Below, piece by piece: positions 1 through 5,847 of a stretch of 5,887 bases of DNA (its first letter is position 1; the number at the start of each line of letters is the position of its first letter). The DNA is from an uncultured Saprospiraceae bacterium (GTDB lineage Bacteria > Bacteroidota > Bacteroidia > Chitinophagales > Saprospiraceae): the NCBI GenBank assembly GCA_938044055.1, contig CALIQO010000121.1, positions 1-5,887 on the forward strand, written 5' to 3'. The position numbers were made by a program, and so were the translations under genes. The notes beneath the pieces are model-generated. The model did no database searches, was not told the origin of the DNA, and worked only from the letters and a program-made list of their open reading frames with translations.

Positions 1-121
1 GTCCTAGCAATCTATCTCTTACATACCCTCCGACAACATAAGTAGGGAAGCCCAGTTGCTTACCAGTCATCCTTATCAATTCGAAAATCGTGCGTTCGTG
101 TGGCTTTATGTCAAATACCAT
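1..121 (-). CDS. cca: CCA-adding tRNA nucleotidyltransferase, N-terminal fragment
   Basis: Only the first 40 codons are inside the window; the rest lies beyond the left edge. Reading the minus strand from the ATG at 121 gives a protein starting MVFDIKPHERTIF and reaching VVGGYVRDRLLG near residues 29-40. The GG-x-VRD-x-LLG signature is the start of the nucleotidyltransferase head domain of class II CCA-adding enzymes and poly(A) polymerases. This domain adds or repairs the 3' CCA of tRNA in the cytoplasm, and the Asp residues that bind metal would follow just after the visible part. The start is supported by an AAGGA stretch 2 nt upstream (rather close) and by the family's short N-terminus before this motif. 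It begins 12 nt after the dusB stop on the same strand, so the two are probably co-transcribed. A poly(A) polymerase of the same superfamily cannot be excluded from this fragment, but CCA enzyme is the usual assignment in Bacteroidota. Confidence 0.82.
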   Translation of the reverse strand, partial: MVFDIKPHERTIFELIRMTGKQLGFPTYVVGGYVRDRLLG

Positions 122-133
122 ATTCCTTCTTCT

Positions 134-1135
134 CTATAGTGCCTCTGCAAGTGCGTAAGATTGATACCTTGTTCTTATCTCTTCTAATGTCTCGAAAATA
201 ATGGATGGGTCATGTTCTGTAACCAATCTGGATCGATATGGCTTAATACCAGGTAGACCTCTAAAGTAAGTACCGTAGTGTCTCCTCATTTCCAGCACGC
301 CTAACTTAGGTCCTTTCCATTCTAAACTATGAGTCAGATGTTGTCTTACAGCATCTACTCTTTCATTCAGTGTAGGTGGAGCAAGTACTTCACCGGTTTT
401 AATATAGTGCTTTATCTCCCGGAATATCCACGGATTCCCGATACTCGCTCTTCCTATCATCACCCCATCGACTCCATATCTTTCTTTGTATTCTACCGCT
501 TTCTGTGGGCTGTCGATATCTCCATTCCCTATAATCGGTATATGAACCCTCGGGTTGTCTTTTATTTTTCCTATCAGCGTCCAGTCTGCTTCTCCTTTAT
601 ACATCTGTTTTCTAGTCCGTCCATGGATCGACAATGCATGAATGCCCACATCCTGTAATCTCTCTGCGACTTCTTCTATATATAATGTATTGCTGTCCCA
701 TCCCAGTCTCGTCTTAACAGTTACTGGTAAGGAAGTGCTATCAACAATGGCTTTAGTCAATTCTACCATTCTAGGAATATCTTGAAGTATACCAGCTCCT
801 GCCATCTTACACACTACTTTTTTCACCGGACAACCAAAGTTGATATCCAATACTTCTGGTTGCGCCTCTTCTACTATTTCTGCAGCCCGCCTCATAGAAT
901 CCAATTCTGCTCCGAAAATCTGAATCCCTATAGGTCTTTCCTCTTCGTATATGTCCAGTTTCTGAACACTCTTGTGTGCATCGCGGATCAAGCCTTCAAC
1001 AGATATAAATTCAGTATACATCATATCACACCCTTGTTCCTTGCACAGGGCTCGAAACGGAGGATCACTCACATCTTCCATAGGTGCTAGAAGAAGTGGA
1101 AAATCTCCAAGATCAATATTTGCGATTTTAGTCAT
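134..1135 (-). CDS. dusB: tRNA-dihydrouridine synthase (DusB type)
   Basis: Cytosolic FMN-dependent enzyme that uses NADPH to reduce specific uridines in the tRNA to dihydrouridine. The 333-residue product has the usual length for DusB/NifR3-like enzymes. Visible signatures in order are LLLAPMEDVSDPPFR (residues 14-28) at the first strand of the TIM barrel, DINFGCP (97-103) with Cys102 as the expected catalytic acid, AGAG (112-115), VKTRLGW (140-146) with the FMN-binding Lys141, SIHGRTR (169-175), IGNGDI (202-207) and MIGRASIGNPW (226-236), the last two forming the phosphate-binding end of the barrel. A helical tRNA-binding domain follows from about residue 250. I place the start at the ATG at 1135. 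A GTG at 1144 would add only three residues and lies inside a TAnnTTTG promoter box. Subtype DusB is judged from overall motif resemblance, not from a phylogeny. It heads an apparent two-gene tRNA-processing operon with the CCA-adding enzyme. Confidence 0.95.
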   Translation of the reverse strand: MTKIANIDLGDFPLLLAPMEDVSDPPFRALCKEQGCDMMYTEFISVEGLIRDAHKSVQKLDIYEEERPIGIQIFGAELDSMRRAAEIVEEAQPEVLDINFGCPVKKVVCKMAGAGILQDIPRMVELTKAIVDSTSLPVTVKTRLGWDSNTLYIEEVAERLQDVGIHALSIHGRTRKQMYKGEADWTLIGKIKDNPRVHIPIIGNGDIDSPQKAVEYKERYGVDGVMIGRASIGNPWIFREIKHYIKTGEVLAPPTLNERVDAVRQHLTHSLEWKGPKLGVLEMRRHYGTYFRGLPGIKPYRSRLVTEHDPSIIFETLEEIRTRYQSYALAEAL

Positions 1136-1143
1136 AATCAGCA

Positions 1144-1151
1144 CAAAAATA
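1144..1151 (-). promoter_or_regulatory. candidate -7 box for dusB operon
   Basis: The minus strand reads TATTTTTG, an exact match to the Bacteroidota -7 consensus TAnnTTTG, ending 8 nt before the dusB ATG at 1135. No convincing TTTG -33 element lies about 19 nt further upstream. If used, transcription would begin within a few nucleotides of the ATG, giving an almost leaderless mRNA. The motif is short and AT-rich, so chance occurrence is possible. Confidence 0.35.
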
Positions 1152-1188
1152 AGGGATAATCCATGATTAATGTAACCTCAATCCCTTA
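1150..1188. repeat. 8-bp inverted repeat upstream of dusB
   Basis: TAAGGGAT at 1150-1157 is perfectly inverted as ATCCCTTA at 1181-1188, with 23 nt between the arms. The spacer holds a smaller dyad, AATC-cat-GATT (1158-1168). The left arm touches the candidate -7 box of dusB, so the dyad could be an operator or a hairpin. There is no T-run after it in either direction, so a terminator is unlikely. Confidence 0.4.
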
Positions 1189-1224
1189 ATTTAATCTCAA
1201 TATTGCTTTCGCAAATGGTTTACA

Positions 1225-1253
1225 TAACCTTAAAACCACCCTCAGAAAGGTTA
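1225..1253. repeat. 7-bp stem-loop dyad in the divergent region
   Basis: TAACCTT (1225-1231) and AAGGTTA (1247-1253) are perfect inverted arms around a 15-nt spacer. On the plus strand, ATTTTTGTT follows eight bases later, which resembles a weak terminator. However, no plus-strand gene ends upstream of it, so an operator or 5' structure is more plausible. Function is unknown. Confidence 0.35.
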
Positions 1254-1303
1254 AAGAAATATTTTTGTTAAGTCTACCCCGCTGATTTCCCTTGTGTAGA
1301 AGT

Positions 1304-1311
1304 TAGATTTG
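1304..1311 (+). promoter_or_regulatory. candidate -7 box for the amidohydrolase gene
   Basis: TAGATTTG is an exact match to the Bacteroidota -7 consensus TAnnTTTG and lies 46 nt before the ATG at 1358, which would give a leader of roughly 40 nt. The position expected for the -33 TTTG (about 1281-1284) reads GCTG, so the upstream element is weak. No other exact TAnnTTTG box lies between here and the start codon. Confidence 0.4.
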
Positions 1312-1357
1312 GAACCAATAATAACTATTTGCGTAAGCGAAATATTAATCACAGCAC

Positions 1358-2449
1358 ATGACTTTAAAATCTCTAAGCCACATAATTGTACTTTCCTTTT
1401 TATGGTGCTCAACCACTATGGGTCAGAATATGGAATTCGAATCTTACGATCCTCCATCAACCTTAGTAGTGCCTGAAAACCCCATCTCTCACGCTAAATA
1501 TCCATTTATAGATGTACACAGCCATCACTGGCGTATGAATGAAATGGACTTAACCAACCTGATAAGCGAGATGGACGAAATGAACATGCAAGTCGTGGTT
1601 AATCTCTCAGGACGAGGTGGAAAAGCCCTCCTTGATATCATGAAGAATGTCAATGCTAACTACCCTAATAGGATTGCCGTTTTCACAAATATTGAGTTGA
1701 GATCGATCGACGAAGTGGACTGGATTGAAAACACAGTTAAAAAACTTGAATACGATGTCGAAGCTGGAGCCAAAGGCTTGAAAATATACAAAAGCCAGGG
1801 AATGACTAACATGGATTCCAATGGTCAAAGGATAAAAATAAACGATGCTAGACTCGATCCAATCTGGGCTAAATGCGGAGAACTCGGTATTCCTGTAATC
1901 ATACATTCTGCCGATCCTAAGTCTTTCTGGGAACCACATGATTCACTAAATGAAAGATGGCTAGAATTAAAGTTGAGACCTAGAAGAAAGAGAGATTCTA
2001 ATAATCCTGCCTCCTGGGAGACCATCATCGCAGAACAACATGATATCTTCAGAAAGCACAAGGGTACAACTTTTATAGCTGCTCACATGGGCTGGTACGC
2101 CAACGATCTGACTACACTAGCGGGTCTTCTAGATGAAATGCCTAATGTATATGTAGAAATAGGGGCCGTTATCGCAGAACTAGGTCGTCAACCTCGACAT
2201 GCCAATCGGTTTTTCGAAAAATACCAGGACAGAGTACTTTTTGGAAAGGATTCCTACAAGCCAGAAGAATACCCGACCTATTTCAGGGTTCTTGAGTCCG
2301 AGGACGAATACTTTCCCTATTACAAGCGTTACCACGCATTCTGGAAAATGTACGGATTAGCCTTACCGGATGAAATTCTTAAAAAACTCTACTACAAGAA
2401 TGCACTTAAGATAATTCCGGGCTTAGATGCCAGCGCCTTTCCAGAATAA
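1358..2449 (+). CDS. Secreted metal-dependent amidohydrolase (amidohydrolase_2-like)
   Basis: Probable exported hydrolase of the amidohydrolase superfamily with a TIM-barrel fold, 363 residues. Residues 1-22 form a signal peptide: Lys4, then a hydrophobic stretch IIVLSFLWC, with probable cleavage before Gln23. The barrel starts with FIDVHSHHW (50-58), whose His54 and His56 are the expected metal ligands. GLKIYKS (140-146) supplies a strand-4 lysine position, VIIHSADP (180-187) gives His183, AAHMGW (241-246) gives His243, and FGKDSY (295-300) gives the catalytic Asp298. All expected metal and catalytic positions are therefore present and the enzyme is probably active. Residues 188-228 form a charged insertion between strands 5 and 6. 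There is no lipobox and no obvious type IX C-terminal sorting domain, so a periplasmic location is likely. The substrate cannot be read from the sequence; deacetylase, lactonase and decarboxylase activities all occur in this superfamily. There is no Shine-Dalgarno, as is common in Bacteroidota. The porP gene begins 51 nt downstream on the same strand. Confidence 0.88.
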   Translation: MTLKSLSHIIVLSFLWCSTTMGQNMEFESYDPPSTLVVPENPISHAKYPFIDVHSHHWRMNEMDLTNLISEMDEMNMQVVVNLSGRGGKALLDIMKNVNANYPNRIAVFTNIELRSIDEVDWIENTVKKLEYDVEAGAKGLKIYKSQGMTNMDSNGQRIKINDARLDPIWAKCGELGIPVIIHSADPKSFWEPHDSLNERWLELKLRPRRKRDSNNPASWETIIAEQHDIFRKHKGTTFIAAHMGWYANDLTTLAGLLDEMPNVYVEIGAVIAELGRQPRHANRFFEKYQDRVLFGKDSYKPEEYPTYFRVLESEDEYFPYYKRYHAFWKMYGLALPDEILKKLYYKNALKIIPGLDASAFPE

Positions 2450-2500
2450 ATAGGGCCAATAGGCAATATTCCTTGAGTGGTACGTTATATTTGCGTACGT
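2450..2500 (+). promoter_or_regulatory. porP upstream region with -7 box and flanking repeats
   Basis: TATATTTG at 2486-2493 matches the Bacteroidota -7 consensus TAnnTTTG exactly and is followed by C, as is frequent at such promoters. It is flanked by two GTACGT copies (2480-2485 and 2495-2500). No good -33 TTTG is seen at the expected spacing. The box ends only 7 nt before the porP ATG, so a transcript started here would be nearly leaderless. Just after the amidohydrolase stop there is a weak dyad, GAATA (2444-2448) with TATTC (2467-2471) and GCC-AATA-GGC inside it. It lacks a T-run and is at best a poor terminator. Confidence 0.5.
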
Positions 2501-3559
2501 ATGTGGATAAAAAATATTTGTAGTGGGATTATTTTATTGGTTGCTGTAGCGACCATGCACGGTCAGGATGCCCACCTTTCTCAATTCTATGCTTCTCCCC
2601 TTTTATTGAATCCTGCACTTACCGGCACATCAAGCAGCCTTGTCCGAGTTTCTGCAGGATATAGAGACCAGTGGAGAGCAGCTGTAGATGACCCATTCCG
2701 AACATATAATTTATCGGCTGACATGGGCATTGAGCTCAATGAAAAATCCAACTTTTCGGATAAAGTAGCTGCTGGAGTTAATTTTTTTGGCGATAGGGTA
2801 AGTACATTTGATTTTAATACCACACAATTTTCAGCTTATGGTGCCTACCACAAGGGATTAAACTCTAAGCTTAAATCATACTTAAGTGCTGGCTTATATT
2901 TAGGACTCGGACAGAGAAATCTGAACTATGAAGATATATTTTTCGAAGATCAATTCAATTCTGTCGATGGCTATCCGCTTGCTACATCAGAAGTGTTACC
3001 CGTTAATAATTTTGGGTATTTCGATATGGGCCTAGGTATTCACTTTACTATGTCTCCTTCTGAAGGAGATCAGTTCTATGCAGGTGTCGGGATTTTTCAC
3101 ATCCATGAGCCTAACTTGTCTTTCTATAAAAATGACAGGACTAATAATCCTGATCTTATAACTGAGAATCCGCTAGATAGAAAATTCACCTTATACACCG
3201 GATATGGATTCGGCCTGAATGAATGGTGGAAAATAGAACCCAGAGCACTTGCCTTGCTACAAGGCATAAACAGGGAGATAAATATCGGTGCTAATTTTAG
3301 AAGAAAATTAAATCCTGAAGGTTCCAGTTACCTCCATTTCGGTCCATGGTTGAGATTCACCGACAATCAGAGTGGCATCGGTACAGAATCCATTATTCTA
3401 TCCCTAGGAATAGAATGGAAAGATTACTTGATAGGGATCAGTTATGACCAAGGATACAACGACATCACCAGTGATAGAGTCGGTCTAAATTCTCTAGAAC
3501 TCTCATTAATCTATTTCGGAAATTACGAATCAGGGGATGATTATTGCCCTAGATTCTAA
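2501..3559 (+). CDS. PorP/SprF family outer-membrane protein (type IX secretion associated)
   Basis: Probable outer-membrane beta-barrel of the PorP/SprF family, 352 residues. In Bacteroidota, family members take part in type IX secretion or gliding, or serve as partners that attach a specific secreted protein to the cell surface. The N-terminus is a signal peptide: Lys4, hydrophobic GIILLVAVAT, with probable cleavage around Gly21/Gln22. It is followed directly by the family hallmark DAHLSQFYASPLLLNPALTG (23-42). The rest alternates glycine- and aromatic-rich beta strands (for example FYAGVGIFHI and FTLYTGYGFG). The family ending is reached with DYCPRF. I choose the ATG at 2501 because a signal peptide of normal length starts there. 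An in-frame GTG at 2477 would add eight residues and place the -7 box inside the coding region. The expected partners (gldKLMN, sprA, a giant SprB-like adhesin) are not in the window, so this may be one of several orphan paralogues. The upstream neighbour is a secreted amidohydrolase, with which it may be co-transcribed. Confidence 0.88.
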   Translation: MWIKNICSGIILLVAVATMHGQDAHLSQFYASPLLLNPALTGTSSSLVRVSAGYRDQWRAAVDDPFRTYNLSADMGIELNEKSNFSDKVAAGVNFFGDRVSTFDFNTTQFSAYGAYHKGLNSKLKSYLSAGLYLGLGQRNLNYEDIFFEDQFNSVDGYPLATSEVLPVNNFGYFDMGLGIHFTMSPSEGDQFYAGVGIFHIHEPNLSFYKNDRTNNPDLITENPLDRKFTLYTGYGFGLNEWWKIEPRALALLQGINREINIGANFRRKLNPEGSSYLHFGPWLRFTDNQSGIGTESIILSLGIEWKDYLIGISYDQGYNDITSDRVGLNSLELSLIYFGNYESGDDYCPRF

Positions 3560-3596
3560 GATCTTCATCTCTTAAAACAAGCCGAATACCAATTCT
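3560..3596. other. Convergent gap between porP and the UDP-sugar gene
   Basis: This 37-bp spacer separates two convergent stop codons. It holds only small dyads: AAGATCTT (3558-3565) overlapping the porP stop, and GAAT-ACCA-ATTC (3584-3595). Neither has a GC-rich stem or a T-run, so I cannot support an intrinsic terminator here. Read-through or Rho-dependent ending is possible. Confidence 0.5.
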
Positions 3597-4535
3597 TCAC
3601 TTTACAACTTCTTTAAAGTAAGCATAGACTTTTTTCATACCTTCTTCTCTGGTATACTGTGGCTCCCAATCAAGAACTTCCTTGGCCAGTGAGGCATCCG
3701 GTCTACGCCTGAGTGGATCATCAATCGGTAATGGGTGATAAGAAATGGAAGCATCAGGATTGCCTACTATCTCTAAGACTTCTTCAGCGAATTCCTTAAT
3801 GGTAACTTCTTCCGGGTTCCCTATATTAATGGGTAGTGTATACGTACTCTTAAGCAACCTCATAATGCCTTCCACTTGATCATCGACATAGCAGAAGCTC
3901 CGCGTCTGATTCCCGTCACCGAATATAGTAAGCTTCTCACCCTTTATAGCCTGGGAGAAAAACGCTGGAATCACCCGACCATCATCGACCCGCATCCGAG
4001 GACCATAGGTGTTGAATATTCTTACAATGCGGATGTCTAAACCATGGTAGGTATGATAAGCCATGGTCATGGCTTCCTGGAACCTCTTCGCTTCATCGTA
4101 TACTCCACGTGGACCTATGGGATTAACATTGCCCCAGTAACTTTCTTTCTGTGGGTGTTCTAGCGGATCTCCGTAAACCTCTGAGGTAGAAGCAATGAGT
4201 ATAGTCGATTTTTTTTCCTTAGCTAAGCCAAGTAAATTATGTGTCCCTAGTGAACCCACCTTGAGTGTCTGTATAGGCATCTTGAGATAATCAATCGGAC
4301 TCGCTGGCGAAGCGAAATGAAGAATGAAATCTAGCTTTCCCGGGACGTGTACGAATTTAGAAACATCGTGGTTATAGAATGAGAAGTTCTCTTTCTTGAA
4401 TAGATGTTCAATATTGCGTAAGTCACCAGTAATCAGATTATCCATACAGATGACTTCGTATCCATCTGCAATAAAGCGATCACATAGGTGTGATCCCAAA
4501 AACCCTGCTCCTCCAGTTACAAGTACCCGTGCCAT
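3597..4535 (-). CDS. UDP-glucuronate decarboxylase-like NAD-dependent epimerase/dehydratase
   Basis: Extended short-chain dehydrogenase of the sugar-nucleotide family, 312 residues, most like UDP-xylose synthase (UXS), which converts UDP-glucuronate to UDP-xylose in the cytoplasm using bound NAD. Visible features are the Rossmann motif [12 protein letters not shown] (6-17), the NAD-ribose acidic residue Asp32, the UXS-type [12 protein letters not shown] (72-83), the catalytic Ser region [10 protein letters not shown] (115-124), and the Tyr146-x3-Lys150 pair in [16 protein letters not shown] (172-181), [14 protein letters not shown] (206-219) and [19 protein letters not shown] (272-290) also match UXS proteins and place it there rather than with GalE or RmlB. 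I use the ATG at 4535 because the NAD-binding strand begins immediately after it. The frame stays open upstream to about 4604, but that part reads as AT-rich non-family sequence. No Shine-Dalgarno is seen. It is divergent from waaA, and both serve envelope polysaccharide or lipopolysaccharide synthesis. A related specificity (another UDP-uronate or dTDP-sugar enzyme) remains possible. Confidence 0.88.
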   Translation of the reverse strand: MARVLVTGGAGFLGSHLCDRFIADGYEVICMDNLITGDLRNIEHLFKKENFSFYNHDVSKFVHVPGKLDFILHFASPASPIDYLKMPIQTLKVGSLGTHNLLGLAKEKKSTILIASTSEVYGDPLEHPQKESYWGNVNPIGPRGVYDEAKRFQEAMTMAYHTYHGLDIRIVRIFNTYGPRMRVDDGRVIPAFFSQAIKGEKLTIFGDGNQTRSFCYVDDQVEGIMRLLKSTYTLPINIGNPEEVTIKEFAEEVLEIVGNPDASISYHPLPIDDPLRRRPDASLAKEVLDWEPQYTREEGMKKVYAYFKEVVK

Positions 4536-4538
4536 ACA

Positions 4539-4557
4539 ATCAATTATTAATATTGAT
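4539..4557. repeat. Operator-like dyad upstream of the UXS-like gene
   Basis: ATCAAT (4539-4544) and ATTGAT (4552-4557) form perfect inverted arms around TATTAAT, ending 3 nt before the UXS-like start codon. The size and symmetry suit a small dimeric regulator, or it may sit in the 5' end of the mRNA. The region is very AT-rich, so a chance dyad is quite possible. Confidence 0.35.
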
Positions 4558-4584
4558 GTAATATATAGATATGGCCTATATTTA
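4553..4584 (+). promoter_or_regulatory. possible waaA promoter
   Basis: TTG at 4553-4555 and TATATTTA at 4577-4584 resemble the Bacteroidota -33 (TTG) and -7 (TAnnTTTG, one mismatch at the final G) elements, with a 21-nt spacer that is near the usual length. Transcription would start around 4590, about 30 nt before the proposed waaA start. The -33 part overlaps the dyad next to the UXS-like gene. The call is weak because of the mismatch and local AT-richness. Confidence 0.25.
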
Positions 4585-4602
4585 CATCTATATACCCATA
4601 TC
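4562..4602. repeat. Overlapping alternative stem-loops in the divergent region
   Basis: Two mutually exclusive dyads share sequence. TATATAGAT (4562-4570) pairs with ATCTATATA (4586-4594), a perfect 9-bp stem with a 15-nt loop. GATATGG (4568-4574) pairs with CCATATC (4596-4602), a perfect 7-bp stem with a 21-nt loop. The stems compete for 4568-4570. They lie between the divergent UXS-like gene and waaA and overlap the possible waaA -7 box. They could be operators, leader structure or chance AT-rich symmetry. Confidence 0.35.
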
Positions 4603-4620
4603 AATTCTATAAAATCTGCT

Positions 4621-5847
4621 TTGCTGATAAGAATACAATATCTGCTCTACCGTTTCGCCATAAGATTCTATCATCTAGGAATCAGAATAGCATCGTGGGT
4701 TCTTTCAGACAAAGCTACAGCATGGGTAAAAGGAAGGAAGGAATTAAAACCACAATTGGCCAGATTCACCCTAGAGAAATTAAACGAAAAATCCATATGG
4801 GTTCATTGTGCTTCAGCAGGGGAATATGAGCAAGGAAGAGCGTTTTTAGAAGAATTACAAGGCCGTTTTACAGCCTACAATTTCGTCCTCACGTTTTTCT
4901 CTCCCAGCGGTTATGAATTGTATCACAATGTAGACAAGGTAGATCTAGTATGCTACCTCCCTAGAGATTGCAGTCGAGATACCCTTCCATTCCTTAGAGC
5001 CATAGACCCAGCCATGGTGTTCTTTATTAACAATGACCATTGGTTACAACTCACTCATCAATTATACAGATCTGGTATTCCCTACTTCTGGATCAATGCT
5101 ACTTTCTCTGATTCTTGGTTTAATAGACTTTCAATGGTGAAAACATCCTGGTCTCGATCTAAAGCTATCTGTGTCCAACACCAGTCAAGCTTGCAATTCT
5201 TAAAAGCCAGCGGAATAAATCAAGTGTATAAAGTAGGAGATACAAGAATCGATTCTGTTCTTAAACATAAGGATACTGAATTCGAAAACGGAATCATTGA
5301 ATCTTTCATCCAGGATAAAAAAGTCATTTTATATGGGAGCATCTGGCCTGAAGATATCCCTGTCGTTAAATCCTTTATTGCTCAATATCCTCAGTGGAGC
5401 CACATCTTATTTCCGCATGAAGTATCAGAAGGAATGATTTCCATTATCCAGAAAGAGATAGATCAAGCTGTACGGTATACATCCTCTATTGAATCAACAG
5501 CAACTAACGCTATGATTGTTAATACTGTAGGTATCCTTAAATACGCTTATCGCTATGCCACCGCAGCATATATAGGTGGTGGTTTCGGAAAAGGCATCCA
5601 CAATACGCTGGAACCTGCAGCTTATGGCATACCCATTGTATTCGGACCTAAGTACCAGAAGTTTCAAGAAGCAAAAGATTTAATATCTATAGGAGCAGCG
5701 CATACAGTAGAAGGTCCAGAAGGAACTATTAATATCAACTTAGACGATTCCACGGATGTAAAACCCGCCCTTGGGGATTATTTTTTGAAGAACCGCGATG
5801 GTGTAATTAAAGCTATGAAGATTGTAGAAAAGCATACATTTGTATAA
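4621..5847 (+). CDS. waaA: 3-deoxy-D-manno-octulosonic acid transferase (Kdo transferase)
   Basis: Inner-membrane-associated GT-B glycosyltransferase (also called KdtA) that moves Kdo from CMP-Kdo to the lipid A precursor, an essential step of lipopolysaccharide core synthesis. With a TTG start at 4621 the product is 408 residues, normal for the family. The N-terminus has the expected hydrophobic anchor with [14 protein letters not shown] (15-28) and the KGRKEL segment. [12 protein letters not shown] (62-73) carries Glu68, the expected catalytic base. GSIWPED (239-245) and [18 protein letters not shown] (319-336) form the CMP-Kdo binding half, followed by [16 protein letters not shown]. No ATG is available at a sensible position. 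Upstream in-frame codons (TTG 4396, ATG 4450) would add 57-75 residues that run antisense through the UXS-like gene, and the first internal ATG is far inside the protein. TTG 4621 gives the family's usual N-terminal length, but CTG 4624 or another codon cannot be excluded. No Shine-Dalgarno is seen. It overlaps the next gene by one base. Confidence 0.92.
   Translation: MLIRIQYLLYRFAIRFYHLGIRIASWVLSDKATAWVKGRKELKPQLARFTLEKLNEKSIWVHCASAGEYEQGRAFLEELQGRFTAYNFVLTFFSPSGYELYHNVDKVDLVCYLPRDCSRDTLPFLRAIDPAMVFFINNDHWLQLTHQLYRSGIPYFWINATFSDSWFNRLSMVKTSWSRSKAICVQHQSSLQFLKASGINQVYKVGDTRIDSVLKHKDTEFENGIIESFIQDKKVILYGSIWPEDIPVVKSFIAQYPQWSHILFPHEVSEGMISIIQKEIDQAVRYTSSIESTATNAMIVNTVGILKYAYRYATAAYIGGGFGKGIHNTLEPAAYGIPIVFGPKYQKFQEAKDLISIGAAHTVEGPEGTININLDDSTDVKPALGDYFLKNRDGVIKAMKIVEKHTFV

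Larger units (their letters stand above)
1205..1338. repeat. Widely spaced inverted repeat in the divergent region
   Basis: GCTTTCGCAAAT at 1205-1216 matches the reverse complement of 1327-1338 (GCTTACGCAAAT) at 11 of 12 positions. The arms are separated by 110 bp and sit towards opposite ends of the dusB/amidohydrolase intergenic region, one facing each gene. This could be a pair of binding sites for one regulator in opposite orientation. A rough count of possible pairings in a region this size suggests such a match is uncommon by chance but not decisive. Confidence 0.35.

Noticed and set aside
329..658. Plus-strand open frame of 109 codons inside dusB
   Set aside because: It is antisense to strongly conserved dusB coding sequence, has no family resemblance, and is rich in Ser, Tyr and Phe as expected of a shadow frame.
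782..1166. Two overlapping plus-strand open frames antisense to the dusB N-terminus
   Set aside because: They oppose the conserved FMN-barrel coding region and have no recognisable domain or initiation signal.
1225..1270. Intrinsic terminator at the TAACCTT/AAGGTTA hairpin followed by T-rich sequence
   Set aside because: No plus-strand gene ends upstream of it, the stem has just two G-C pairs, and the T-run is eight bases away.
1607..2061. Two minus-strand open frames inside the amidohydrolase gene
   Set aside because: They are antisense to a gene with intact catalytic motifs and show no independent coding features.
2587..2823. Minus-strand 78-codon open frame inside porP
   Set aside because: It is antisense to the PorP/SprF hallmark region and has no family resemblance.
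3558..3596. Bidirectional terminator between porP and the UXS-like gene
   Set aside because: The dyads present have only 4-bp arms, low GC and no T-run, so an intrinsic terminator is not supported.
4536..4604. N-terminal extension of the UXS-like frame
   Set aside because: It adds 23 residues before a Rossmann strand that normally begins at the start codon, and it overlaps the dyads and possible waaA promoter.
4396..4620. N-terminal extension of the waaA frame
   Set aside because: It translates the antisense of the UXS-like NAD-binding region and the AT-rich spacer. WaaA proteins have no such extension.
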